Virus record (IMG/VR): IMGVR_UViG_3300049215_000481
Location: 62,001 to 126,000 of that record
From: a virus
Reading direction: 5' to 3' (one strand)
Length of the DNA stretch: 64,000 bases
Translations under genes and position numbers: made by a program
Part shown: in pieces, positions 33,090 to 41,553 of the stretch
Layout: each line of letters starts with the position of its first letter
How positions within the stretch are numbered: the first letter of the stretch is position 1
Notes under the pieces: generated by a model
The model's input: the letters and a program-made list of their open reading frames with translations, nothing else
The model's database searches: none
What the model was told of the DNA's origin: nothing

Positions 33090-34061
33090 GTGAGGATTCT
33101 CAAGGTCGGCGACGTCCACGCGACGCCAGACGAGCTGGACGACTGCGAATGCCTCATGGCGTTCGTGCTCGCCACGGCACTCGCGCTGAAGGTCGACTAC
33201 GTCTGCCTGCTGGGCGACTCGTACCACACGCACAACATCATCCGCGTGGAGGTGCTCGCGTTCTGGCGCCGCTGGTTCGCGACGTTCAAGAGCCACGGCA
33301 TCAAGGTCATCGGCTTGGTCGGCAACCACGACTACGGCGGCGAAGGCCTCTCCATCCACGCCATGATGGCGCACGAAGAGCAGATCGAGGTCGTCGACCG
33401 CCCGACGGTCAAGGAGGGCATGTTGTTCATGCCCTACTACTCTGACCGCGAGAAGTTCGTCGTCGACTGCTGCGCCGCCGCGCCGCTCACCAAGACACTC
33501 GTCTGTCACCAGACGTTCCAGGGTGGGAAGTACGAGAACGGCTTCTACGCCGAGGACGGTGTCAACCCCGACCTCATCCCGCACACGTACATCCTGTCCG
33601 GCCACATCCACACGCCCCAGACGTTCGGCAAGGTCACCTACATCGGCGCGCCCAGGTGGCGCACGCTCAGCGACGCCAACATCGACCGAGCGATCTGGCT
33701 GTACACCTTCGCCGACGGCGAAGTGGTGGGTGCGGAGTCGTTCGATCTCGGCGATGTGTGCAGGCGGATCTACTACTTCGAGGACACCCCCGAGACTCCA
33801 TTCCTGGGCACTGTCGACCCGCGGCACGACTACCGCATCGACGTCCGCGGGCCATCCGACTGGGTGACCGCTCGCAAGCAGTTCTACGGTTCCGGCGTCA
33901 ACGTCCGGATATTCCGAACGGACCAGGCGGTCGTCAAGGTCCGTGAGTCAGAGGGCATCGACAAGGCCTTCGTGAGCTTCATGGAGCGCTATCGGCCGAA
34001 GTTCGGGACGGACCCCCAGCTCCTGCAGTCGATGGCGAAGGAGAGGCTCGCGTATGTCTAG
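33090..34061 (+). CDS. SbcD / gp47-like metallophosphoesterase nuclease subunit
   Basis: 323 residues from GTG 33090, one base after the upstream TAA. Mre11/SbcD motifs: KVGDVHATPD (with the usual GDxH), VCLLGDSYHTHN (GDxxH), GLVGNHDYGG (GNHD), TLVCHQTFQ (His) and LSGHIHTPQ (GHxH). It would form the nuclease complex with the SbcC/gp46-like ATPase at 21839-23983, unusually encoded ~10 kb away on the other strand. The start of the following gene lies inside its last codons. Confidence 0.85.
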   Translation: MRILKVGDVHATPDELDDCECLMAFVLATALALKVDYVCLLGDSYHTHNIIRVEVLAFWRRWFATFKSHGIKVIGLVGNHDYGGEGLSIHAMMAHEEQIEVVDRPTVKEGMLFMPYYSDREKFVVDCCAAAPLTKTLVCHQTFQGGKYENGFYAEDGVNPDLIPHTYILSGHIHTPQTFGKVTYIGAPRWRTLSDANIDRAIWLYTFADGEVVGAESFDLGDVCRRIYYFEDTPETPFLGTVDPRHDYRIDVRGPSDWVTARKQFYGSGVNVRIFRTDQAVVKVRESEGIDKAFVSFMERYRPKFGTDPQLLQSMAKERLAYV

Positions 34062-34425
34062 CATGCAGCCCCCTGCAGACCCGGCGCACCAGCTCATGGT
34101 GCTCAAGGCCGCGACGAAGACGACCGGCATCGTCCACGAAGCCCAGATCTTCCAGCTCCGCATGTGGGGGCGCCTGTGCCTGCAGCACGTGGAGCCTCCA
34201 ACCGTCCAGGTCCTGCCGCTCGACCGTGAAGTGATCTACCGGTCGCCAGCCACCCTGAAGGGGAAGGTCGCCAAGAAGACGATCGACGCCAGGCTCACGG
34301 CGCTCAACGACTCAGTGAAGTGGTTGCTGGGTGACGACTGGTCGCTCCTCGTTGAAGTGGCTGGAAACGCAATCTTTCCAGCTAGCACCAACGATGCCCC
34401 AAGACCTCGTACCAGTAAGCGATAA
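34054..34425 (+). CDS. Protein of unknown function (123 aa)
   Basis: Start overlaps the nuclease stop. Mostly helical (AHQLMVLKAATKTTGIVHEA, AKKTIDARLTALNDSVKWLL). The last third carries the class B hairpin of the terminase operon within its coding sequence, so the 3' end is doubly used. No family recognised. Confidence 0.62.
   Translation: MSSMQPPADPAHQLMVLKAATKTTGIVHEAQIFQLRMWGRLCLQHVEPPTVQVLPLDREVIYRSPATLKGKVAKKTIDARLTALNDSVKWLLGDDWSLLVEVAGNAIFPASTNDAPRPRTSKR
34360..34382 (+). promoter_or_regulatory. Class B motif in a perfect 8-bp hairpin, upstream of terminase genes
   Basis: GCTGGAAA / TTTCCAGC pair around the loop CGCAATC. The motif ACGCAATCTTT ends 16 bases before ATG 34394. No Shine-Dalgarno sequence follows. 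Likely start of the packaging/late transcript. Confidence 0.72.
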
Positions 34426-35035
34426 AGAACAACGCCTCGCCGAGGCGCTCGCCGCGCTCACGCCCAGAGAGCTGGACGCGTACAAGTACTTCGTCCGCAC
34501 GAAGCAGACGGAGGTCGCCGACGCGACCGCGGAGGAGATGTACGCCTTCTTCGTGAAGGGCTCCACCTGCGACGAGATCCGTCGGCTGATGGTCGGCTTC
34601 TCCCTCGGTCAGATCGTCGGCGCCCGCGTGATGAAGGGGTGGGACGCACGCCTCGCTGCGTATCGCGAGTCGCTGGCCGTCGACATCCCTCAGCGCGCAG
34701 CGCAGACGCAGTTGGAGAGCGCCGACCTGCTCGCTGCGATGCTCTCCGCGACCAACCGCCAGTGGTTGGACAAGCTGAAGCGTTACGTCGCCACGGGCGA
34801 CGCAACCCTCATCGCCGACATCCCGCTGCCGAAGAACCTGAAGGACCTGGCGACCCTGACCGAGCTGTTCCTGAAGGCGACAGGACAGGACAAGAAGCGC
34901 GTCGAGGTCACCGGCACCGTGCGCCACGAGCACGCGAAAGCCCCTCTGTCCGCGAAGGAGGCCGCGAGCCTGCTGGACGAGCTGGACGAGGACGACGCTG
35001 TCGACGCCGAGTTCACAGAGGCGCCGCGTGGGTAA
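34394..35035 (+). CDS. terS: Probable terminase small subunit
   Basis: 213 residues. A helical N-terminal region (EQRLAEALAALTPRELDAYK) and HTH-like segment (FFVKGSTCDEIRRLMVGFSL) are followed by a middle helical oligomerisation-type part and an acidic C-terminus. It directly precedes and overlaps the large terminase gene, the usual place for the small subunit. Identification is by position and fold type rather than a strict motif. The class B motif fixes the start. Confidence 0.65.
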   Translation: MPQDLVPVSDKEQRLAEALAALTPRELDAYKYFVRTKQTEVADATAEEMYAFFVKGSTCDEIRRLMVGFSLGQIVGARVMKGWDARLAAYRESLAVDIPQRAAQTQLESADLLAAMLSATNRQWLDKLKRYVATGDATLIADIPLPKNLKDLATLTELFLKATGQDKKRVEVTGTVRHEHAKAPLSAKEAASLLDELDEDDAVDAEFTEAPRG

Positions 35036-36965
35036 GAAGTTGACGCCCGAGCAGCGCGAGCAGCACCTGCGTCGCGCCCTCTTCGTCCCGTGTGAGACGA
35101 AGGAGGCCCTCCACAAGTGGATTCGGCACTACCTCGGCCTGGATGTCCCGAACTGCATCGTCGAGCCGACGAGTAACTCGTCGCCGATGGACATGATCTG
35201 GGAGATCTACGACAGCCTCCGTCGTGGTGGCTCCGAGGACATGAGCCGCGTTCTCTACTACGCGTCTCGCGACTCCTTCAAGACGCTCGGCGCCGCGATC
35301 CTCGAAGTGCTGGCCGTCGTGCACCTGCGGCTCAGCGTCGCGCACATGGCCGCCATCGAGGCGCAGTCCATCAAGTCGCAGATGTACGTCAAGGGCTTCT
35401 TCGGGAAGGCCTTCCTGCGCGAGTACATCGTTGGTGACAGCAAAGAGATCACGAAGTTCCAGCGGTACCTGAATAAGGTCACCGGGGAGAACCTCACGCT
35501 CGAACAGTACGAAGAACTGCCTGAGGGCGCGAAGGCGCAGTACACCGTCATCGAGAACTACATCCGCATCGTCATCTGCACGATGGCCGGCGCCAACTCC
35601 GAGCACGTGCCGCTCCTGGTTGTGGACGAGGTCGACGTCGTTCGCGACCCCAAAGCCTACGAGCAGGCGAAGCTGATTCCCGCGCAGTGGGCGGGCACCC
35701 TCCCTGTCACCGTCCTCACGTCCACCCGCAAGTTCGCCTTCGGCATGGTCCAGAAGGAGATGGACGAGGAGTTCGGTCCCGACGGCGACCGGCGTCTCCA
35801 CATCCGCCACTGGAACATTATCGACGTCACCGAATCGTGCGCCCCGACGCGCCACCTGCCCGAGCTGCCGAAGATCCCGATCTACGTTGACGAGGACCGG
35901 CTCCGTGCCATCTCCGAGGACCAGTACAAGCTGCTGCCCCCGGACGAGCTGCAGAAGTTCAGGAAGGAGGAGGGCTACCAGGGCTGCCTCAAGAACTGCC
36001 GCCTCTTCTCCGCGTGCCACGGCCGCCTCGCGACCGAGCAGAAGTCGAAGTCGCCGCTCCTCAAGTCGGTAGCCGACACCCTCAACAAGTTCCGAGGCCT
36101 CGGCAAGAACATCGAGATGGCCCAGGCGGAGCTGCTCTGCAAGAAGCCGTCGAAGAAGGGCCTCATCTACCCGAACCTCGACCGCTCCGTGCACCTGCTG
36201 ACGCCGGCCCAGATGGCCGAGAAACTCACCGGCGACACGTTCCGGCCCGACTTCACCAAGGCAGAGCTGATCGCGCTGATGCAGACGCGCGACGTGAAGT
36301 GGTACGCCGGCCAGGACTACGGCTGGACCCACAACTTCGCCGACGTCACCGGCGCGGTCGACGGAGCCCGCTGCTTCATCGTCAACGTCGTCTCGGCCCC
36401 GCAGCTCATGCCCGACCAGATTGTGCGCGCCGTCGACCATCTCAAGCGCTACGGCCGCGCCGTCTTCGGCGATCCCGAAGACCCGAAGATGGTGGCCATG
36501 CTGCGCGCCGCCGGCCACCGGATGCGCGCGTGGCACAAGGAGCCCGGCTCTGTCGTGGGCGGCATCAACGTCGTCCGCATGCGGCTGACGCCCACCATGG
36601 GCGAGCCCCTGCTCTTCTTCCTCGCGGGCGACCCGATGGTCGAGCTGCTCTTCAAGAGGATGAGCGAGTACCACTGGAAGCTCGACCCGACCGGCACACT
36701 CGTCGATGGCGAGCCGGACGAGGAGAACGACGACGAGTGCGATGCGCTCCGCTACCTGGTGATGAACGTCTTCGCCCCCAAGGGGAAGGTGAAGGCAGCC
36801 AAGGAGCCCGAGCACGCCCGGTCCCAGGAGACGCCTGCGGGCGTGTACACGCGCGAGAACCTCTTCTCGAAGATCTTGGAGGAGCGCGGGGTCGTCAGCG
36901 GTGGCGGAGAGAGCGCTGACCAGGCCATCGGACGCCGTGGCTCGGTCAAGTGGGACATGAGCTAG
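35028..36965 (+). CDS. terL: Terminase large subunit
   Basis: 645 residues from a GTG inside the previous gene's last codons. ATPase: degenerate Walker A (YYASRDSFKTLGAAI, near 80), Walker B VPLLVVDEVDVV with catalytic Glu near 205, and the coupling segment TVLTSTRK. Nuclease half: AGQDYGWTH (first metal Asp), FGDPEDPKM, and DECDALRYL (last metal Asp), an RNase H-like arrangement. It contains a Cys-rich insert (CLKNCRLFSACHG). It cuts and pumps DNA into the procapsid through the portal encoded two genes on. Confidence 0.88.
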   Translation: MGKKLTPEQREQHLRRALFVPCETKEALHKWIRHYLGLDVPNCIVEPTSNSSPMDMIWEIYDSLRRGGSEDMSRVLYYASRDSFKTLGAAILEVLAVVHLRLSVAHMAAIEAQSIKSQMYVKGFFGKAFLREYIVGDSKEITKFQRYLNKVTGENLTLEQYEELPEGAKAQYTVIENYIRIVICTMAGANSEHVPLLVVDEVDVVRDPKAYEQAKLIPAQWAGTLPVTVLTSTRKFAFGMVQKEMDEEFGPDGDRRLHIRHWNIIDVTESCAPTRHLPELPKIPIYVDEDRLRAISEDQYKLLPPDELQKFRKEEGYQGCLKNCRLFSACHGRLATEQKSKSPLLKSVADTLNKFRGLGKNIEMAQAELLCKKPSKKGLIYPNLDRSVHLLTPAQMAEKLTGDTFRPDFTKAELIALMQTRDVKWYAGQDYGWTHNFADVTGAVDGARCFIVNVVSAPQLMPDQIVRAVDHLKRYGRAVFGDPEDPKMVAMLRAAGHRMRAWHKEPGSVVGGINVVRMRLTPTMGEPLLFFLAGDPMVELLFKRMSEYHWKLDPTGTLVDGEPDEENDDECDALRYLVMNVFAPKGKVKAAKEPEHARSQETPAGVYTRENLFSKILEERGVVSGGGESADQAIGRRGSVKWDMS

Positions 36966-36984
36966 AGCCGCAATCTTTCGGCTC
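36965..36984 (+). promoter_or_regulatory. Class B motif in a 6-bp hairpin after terminase
   Basis: GAGCCG / CGGCTC flank the loop CAATCTTT. It begins at the terL stop codon and ends 11 bases before ATG 36996. Same loop, different stem sequence from the copy at 34360. Confidence 0.72.
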
Positions 36985-36995
36985 AGGACCCCTGA

Positions 36996-37967
36996 ATGTC
37001 GGCTTTGACTCTCATCATCAAGGCGCTGTCGTTTGACGACGACGCGGTGAACAGCAACCCCGCTCAGAAGGGGATCGATCGCGGCCGGACCCTGTCGGGG
37101 CTCACGGTCGAGAACGACGAAACCCTGAAGGTCATGGTCGACCCGGGCGCCAGCGTCACCGTCTTCGACGGATCGCGCACCCTCGGCCACGACAACACGA
37201 CCGACCTGCAGCTCACGCTGAGCCCGCTCGACCCGAACCGCTACCGAGTCACCTGCACGAGTGGCCCTTCGCCAGCATTCCGCACGAACCGCAACCTCGC
37301 CACGAGTGGGAAGAACGTCCAGTGGCAGGTCAACGCCAACCAGACGGCCACGCTCACCATCACGGCCTACTCCCCGCCTTGGTCGGTCGGTGACACCCTG
37401 TTCGTACCCGGTGCCAGCACCGGCGACTCCCCGTCAGCGTTCAACGCGCTGAACGAGGGCTACTGGACGATCCTGGCCGCGAGCGGGAACCAGGCGACGC
37501 TCGCGCGCTTCCCCGGCGAGGTCTTCTCAGGCTTCACCGAGACGGTCACGTCACCGGACAACAACGCCCTGCAGGCCTTCTCGGCCGCGGGCGTCCAGGT
37601 CGGCGACACCATCGACATCAGCGCGGGCTTCTCCGTGACGGCGCAGCACTCCTACGACGTCGTGGCTGTGAACCCCAACTGGGTCGAGTTCATCAGCACC
37701 GCGCCGCTCGGCGAGGAGGTCGCGCAGCCCGGCCAGGCAGGCTTCGTCATCTACGACGCCGCCAAGCGCTTTCTCTACATCGAGACCGACCAGGAGGTCG
37801 TGGTCCAGGTGAACGGTGACACCGGCAACTACAACCGCGTGGAGCCGGTTCTGCCCGGCGACAAGAAGTTCGTCGGCCCCTATATGAAGTGGGGCCACGC
37901 CTGGAAGCTGGTGCTCGTGAGCCGCTCCACGGCGCGCGCCAACGTCACGGTCTGTGCGGCTGAATAA
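36996..37967 (+). CDS. Beta-rich virion structural protein (323 aa)
   Basis: No catalytic motif. The sequence is dominated by short strands and Gly/Asn/Thr turns (DPGASVTVFDGSRT, ATLTITAYSPPWSVGDTL, SVTAQHSYDVVAVNPNWVEF), as in head fibres, decoration or adaptor proteins. It sits between terminase and portal under its own class B motif and overlaps the portal start (TAATG). Virion location is inferred. Confidence 0.66.
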   Translation: MSALTLIIKALSFDDDAVNSNPAQKGIDRGRTLSGLTVENDETLKVMVDPGASVTVFDGSRTLGHDNTTDLQLTLSPLDPNRYRVTCTSGPSPAFRTNRNLATSGKNVQWQVNANQTATLTITAYSPPWSVGDTLFVPGASTGDSPSAFNALNEGYWTILAASGNQATLARFPGEVFSGFTETVTSPDNNALQAFSAAGVQVGDTIDISAGFSVTAQHSYDVVAVNPNWVEFISTAPLGEEVAQPGQAGFVIYDAAKRFLYIETDQEVVVQVNGDTGNYNRVEPVLPGDKKFVGPYMKWGHAWKLVLVSRSTARANVTVCAAE

Positions 37968-40153
37968 TGGCCAAAGCGACGAAGGGTAGCGTCGGGGTCT
38001 CGTCCCTGGCGGCCAGCAACGGGTTCGCGGTGGCTTCCACCGCACCGCCCATCAAGAAGTCGTTCGTCATGATGGCGCCCGACATGCCGGAGCCGCGCCA
38101 AAAGGGCGGCGACGACGGGATGACGCTCTACAAGTCGATCGTCAACATCCTCAACGGTGGCCGCGAGGACTCCGTCGAGCGCCTGGCGTTCGAGACCGAC
38201 CCGCAACTGGTCAACCAGTTCCAGTCCGTCTATCGCGCGAAGCTGCGCCTCGTCCCGGACGTCCTCCTGAAGAGGATCATGATCCAGGACGACCTCGTCG
38301 CGTCGATCGTCCGCGCGCGCGAGACGCAGATGTCCGCCTTCGGCCGCCCGCGGCCGGACAGGTTCTCCACGGGCTACGTCATCGAGCCCCGCGTCGGCAT
38401 CGTCGACAAGATGACGCCCGAAGAGAAGCAGACCCTGGAGGTCCGCATCGAGGGCGCTGTCCGCAAGTTCGAGACGTGCGGCAGCAACGAGGGTCTCGAC
38501 CGCGAGGACTTCATGTCGTTCTCGCAGTACCTGATGATGAGCGCCCGCAACGCGGTCGGTCTCGGTCGCATCGCGACGGAAATCATCTGGACCAAGACGG
38601 CCAGGGACTCGGAGGAGAAGAAGTTCCACTCCTTCCGCCCGACGGATGCCGGCACGATCTACAAGGCGACCAAGCAGAAGCAGGCGGCAGAAGCAGTCCG
38701 CAAGCAGGCGCTCGCGATCCTCAAGCAGATCACGAACAAGAAGCTCATCGAGGAGAAGAAGTTCTTCGACGACGAGTACGCCTGGATTCAGGTCATCGAC
38801 GGTCAGCCGCGCCAAGCGCTGAGGTCTGACGAGATGGCCGTCCACACCTTCTTCCCGGTGGCGGACGTCGAGCTGGACGGGTACCCGGTCACGCCGATCG
38901 ACACGATGATGTCGGCGATCACGACCCACATCAACATCACCACGTCGAACCGGCTCTACTTCCAGAGCGGTCGCGCCACGCGCGGCATGCTGCTGTTCAA
39001 GTCGGACGACATCGACGAGCACGCGCTCGCCCGCATCAAGCAGCAGTTCAACGCGTCGATCAACAACGTCAACAACTCGTACCGAATGCCGGTCTTCGCA
39101 GTCGGCAGCGGCGACGAGATCACGTGGGAGCCCATCGACAACAGCTCCCGCGACACCGAGTTCCAGTACCTGACGGACATGAACGCGCGCGTGATCTTGA
39201 GCGCGTTCCAGATGAGCCCAGACGAGCTGCCGGGCTGGTCCTACCTCAGCCGAGGCACGAACAACCAGGCGCTGTCCGAGAGCAACAACGAGTACCGCCT
39301 GGAGGCCGCTCGCGACCTGGGCATCCGGCCGCTGCTCGCGAACTTCGAGGACTTCGTCAACTCGGTCCTCTTCCCGCTCATCGACCCGGACCTGGCGAAG
39401 ATCTGCCGGCTCAAGTTCAAGGGTCTGGACGCGGACACCGAGGAGAAGGAGTCGGTCCGGCTGCAGCAGGACATGCCGGTCCACATGACCTACGACCAGG
39501 TTCTCCAGAAGGTGGAGAAGAAGCCGATCGGTCGCGCCATGGGTGGCGAGTTCCCGCTCAACCCGCAGTTCCAAGATGTCCTCGACAAGTACTTCACGGT
39601 CGGCCAGATCCTGGAGTTCTTCATGGGCGTCGAGGGCGCCTCGAAGGACCCCAAGCTCGCCTACTTCCGCGACCCGTTCTGGTTCCAGTACCAGCAGCTC
39701 CTCCTGCAGCAGCAGCAGCTCCAGATGCAGCAGCAGCAGGCGCAGATGCAGCAGGCGGCGGCTCAGCAGCAGGCCGCTGGTACCGGCGGTCCAGGCGCGG
39801 AGCAGGCCGAGGGCTCGGGTGTCGACGTCGAGGGTTCGCCCGGTGGTGGAGATGACCAGCAGCCCGGCGGCAAGAAGGACAAGACGCCGTACGGCAGAGC
39901 TGACGACGATCAGCAGGCCCAGGCCCAGCAGAAGGCTGGCGCCGAGGCTTCTGCTGGCCAAGACCTAACTCGCTCGATCGACCAGGCCATCGCCATCCTG
40001 ACGAAGAGCGAGAGTCACCTCCCGCTGTCGAAGCGCAAGCTGCTCGCGCAGAGCCGCAAGACGCTCGACCACTTCCGCATCGGCTTGGAGAACGACGCTC
40101 GCGAGGCGACGAAGGAGATCGTTGCCCTCGCCGAGAAGCACGTGAGGCCGTAG
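37967..40153 (+). CDS. Portal protein
   Basis: 728 residues. Typical portal features: a long helical/stem arrangement with GRATRGMLLFKSDDIDEHAL, a tunnel-type region AFQMSPDELPGWSYL followed by NNEYRLEAARDLGIRPLLAN, and a Gln-rich C-terminal barrel/crown region (about 575-615) with a Gly/Gln linker. Placement between terminase and MuF-like gene agrees. It would form the dodecameric DNA channel and bind the terminase. The final ~70 residues are helical and charged. Confidence 0.85.
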   Translation: MAKATKGSVGVSSLAASNGFAVASTAPPIKKSFVMMAPDMPEPRQKGGDDGMTLYKSIVNILNGGREDSVERLAFETDPQLVNQFQSVYRAKLRLVPDVLLKRIMIQDDLVASIVRARETQMSAFGRPRPDRFSTGYVIEPRVGIVDKMTPEEKQTLEVRIEGAVRKFETCGSNEGLDREDFMSFSQYLMMSARNAVGLGRIATEIIWTKTARDSEEKKFHSFRPTDAGTIYKATKQKQAAEAVRKQALAILKQITNKKLIEEKKFFDDEYAWIQVIDGQPRQALRSDEMAVHTFFPVADVELDGYPVTPIDTMMSAITTHINITTSNRLYFQSGRATRGMLLFKSDDIDEHALARIKQQFNASINNVNNSYRMPVFAVGSGDEITWEPIDNSSRDTEFQYLTDMNARVILSAFQMSPDELPGWSYLSRGTNNQALSESNNEYRLEAARDLGIRPLLANFEDFVNSVLFPLIDPDLAKICRLKFKGLDADTEEKESVRLQQDMPVHMTYDQVLQKVEKKPIGRAMGGEFPLNPQFQDVLDKYFTVGQILEFFMGVEGASKDPKLAYFRDPFWFQYQQLLLQQQQLQMQQQQAQMQQAAAQQQAAGTGGPGAEQAEGSGVDVEGSPGGGDDQQPGGKKDKTPYGRADDDQQAQAQQKAGAEASAGQDLTRSIDQAIAILTKSESHLPLSKRKLLAQSRKTLDHFRIGLENDAREATKEIVALAEKHVRP

Positions 40154-40154
40154 C

Positions 40155-40940
40155 TTGCCGGCTACGCTCTCACGGGGAGCGATCCGGGCGGTCAACGCGG
40201 CCGTCGATCGCGTCTTCGACAGGATCAAGGGCCGGGTCATCGGTCCCGACTTCATTCGCGCTCGCGGCGACAAGCAGATCTTCATCGGTCACAAGCCGGC
40301 GCTCTCCCTGCCCGGCATCTACCGCCAGGCGGCAGCAGAGGAAGGCTCACGCGCGGACGAGACGATGGTGCACGGCCTCTCCAAGGTGGCCGAGAGCTAC
40401 ATCGACGCTCAGCGCGAGGCGACCAAAGCCCGCGTCCTGCGTTCGGTGAACGCGTGGCTCGCCGACAACAAAAAGGCCGACGTCCAGACGGTCCTGGGCG
40501 GCGAGCTGGCAGACGTCTGGGGCAAGGTGATGTCGGACGTCACCAAGATCATCGACACCGAGAGCACCGCGGCCCGCAACCTGGGCACTCTCGAAGGCAT
40601 CACGAAGGTGTCGGCCGCCCACGACATCGCCGATCCGACCGTCTACTGGGTCACGGTGCGCGACACCGAGATGTGCGAGGAGTGCAAGCGCCTCCATCTC
40701 ATCGACATCGACGGCCACACCATCCCGCGCGTCTGGAAGCTCAGCGAGGTGTCGTCGGGCTACCACAAGCGCGGCGACGAGCACCCGTGCACGTCCGGGC
40801 TGCACCCGCACTGCAGGTGCACGATCGGCAACCTGATGCCGGGCTACGGGTTCGACGACACGGGCAATGTGAAGTTCATCAAGCTCGGCTGGGACGAGTA
40901 CGCCCGCCAGCGCGGCTCAACGCCCGACGAAGACTCCTAG
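40155..40940 (+). CDS. MuF-like minor head protein
   Basis: 261 residues from a TTG start one base after the portal stop. The C-terminal domain carries the MuF signature: VTVRDTEMCEECKRLH, GHTIPRVWKL and the metal-type end CTSGLHPHCRCTI. Proteins of this family follow the portal, sit inside the capsid and are often ejected with DNA. The 3' end overlaps the convergent small gene by 24 bases. Confidence 0.82.
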   Translation: MPATLSRGAIRAVNAAVDRVFDRIKGRVIGPDFIRARGDKQIFIGHKPALSLPGIYRQAAAEEGSRADETMVHGLSKVAESYIDAQREATKARVLRSVNAWLADNKKADVQTVLGGELADVWGKVMSDVTKIIDTESTAARNLGTLEGITKVSAAHDIADPTVYWVTVRDTEMCEECKRLHLIDIDGHTIPRVWKLSEVSSGYHKRGDEHPCTSGLHPHCRCTIGNLMPGYGFDDTGNVKFIKLGWDEYARQRGSTPDEDS

Positions 40941-41180
40941 CTCGACCTGCTCCGGCGACGCCGCCAGCACGCCGAAGCCGAACGTCTTCTCGTCCGCCAC
41001 GAGATCACGCAGCTTCCTCTTGACCGCCTCCAGGTGGGCCGTGTCGAGCTTGACGACGATGGTCTCCGTCAGCTCCCACCCGCGGGGGAGCTTGTCACCG
41101 ATGAAGGGCAGGATGTTCTTCCCGGCGAAGACCTTCTCGACCTCGGCTTCGTTGAACAGGACGTACGGCTTCTTCGTCAC
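40917..41180 (-). CDS. Small protein of unknown function (87 aa), minus-strand island
   Basis: GTG start overlapping the upstream stop (GTGA). Beta-rich C-terminus (FGFGVLAASPEQVELGVFV) and a helical middle (LEAVKRKLRDLVADEKT). It is convergent with the MuF-like gene. Under the class A motif at 41497 with the next gene, so probably expressed early despite its place among late genes. Confidence 0.58.
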   Translation of the reverse strand: MTKKPYVLFNEAEVEKVFAGKNILPFIGDKLPRGWELTETIVVKLDTAHLEAVKRKLRDLVADEKTFGFGVLAASPEQVELGVFVGR

Positions 41181-41488
41181 GCTGCAGCCTCCTCTTCGGT
41201 CTCTGACTCTGACCCCTTGGTCGCTTCGTACTTCTCTGCGCACTCCCCCTGGTGAATCCGGACCAGCTTCCCGTGCCGGGTGTCGTGGAAGCCGTTCTCG
41301 AACCCCGGGACCCGCTTCCTGCACACGTAGCAGCGCGGCGCGTCGCCCTTCACATCTTCGCAGTCGCCGTGCGCGCACTCCTCGCGGCACGGGAAGGTGA
41401 CCGGGCAGTTCCGGCAGTTCTGGCGGAACGGGTGTCGCGGGGACGCCTCCCACTCGTGGGGTCCTGTGCACGACGACCTACGGCTCAT
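41177..41488 (-). CDS. Cysteine-rich putative zinc-binding protein (103 aa)
   Basis: Multiple Cys/His pairs: CRNCPVTFPC, CAHGDCEDVK, CYVCRKRV and GECAEKY, consistent with two zinc sites. The C-terminus is acidic (SETEEEAAA). First gene of a two-gene minus-strand island with a class A motif 8 bases before the ATG. Function unknown; zinc-ribbon early proteins may target host polymerase, which is speculation. Confidence 0.62.
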   Translation of the reverse strand: MSRRSSCTGPHEWEASPRHPFRQNCRNCPVTFPCREECAHGDCEDVKGDAPRCYVCRKRVPGFENGFHDTRHGKLVRIHQGECAEKYEATKGSESETEEEAAA

Positions 41489-41496
41489 GTAGAGGA

Positions 41497-41508
41497 CATA
41501 GCGAATCC
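41497..41508 (-). promoter_or_regulatory. Class A motif of minus-strand island
   Basis: Gene-sense GGATTCGCTATG, 8 bases before ATG 41488, with GGAC / GTCC able to pair around it. It is only 13 bases from a plus-strand class B motif, making a divergent early/late pair. Confidence 0.68.
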
Positions 41509-41521
41509 GTCCCGATCGCCG

Positions 41522-41532
41522 CCCGCAATCTT
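41522..41532 (+). promoter_or_regulatory. Class B motif upstream of protease-GGDEF gene
   Basis: CCCGCAATCTT, followed by GGGGAGG which could serve as a ribosome site for ATG 41554. Only a 3-base CCC/GGG stem flanks it. Confidence 0.68.
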
Positions 41533-41553
41533 GGGGAGGTGGCGAGCACCGGC

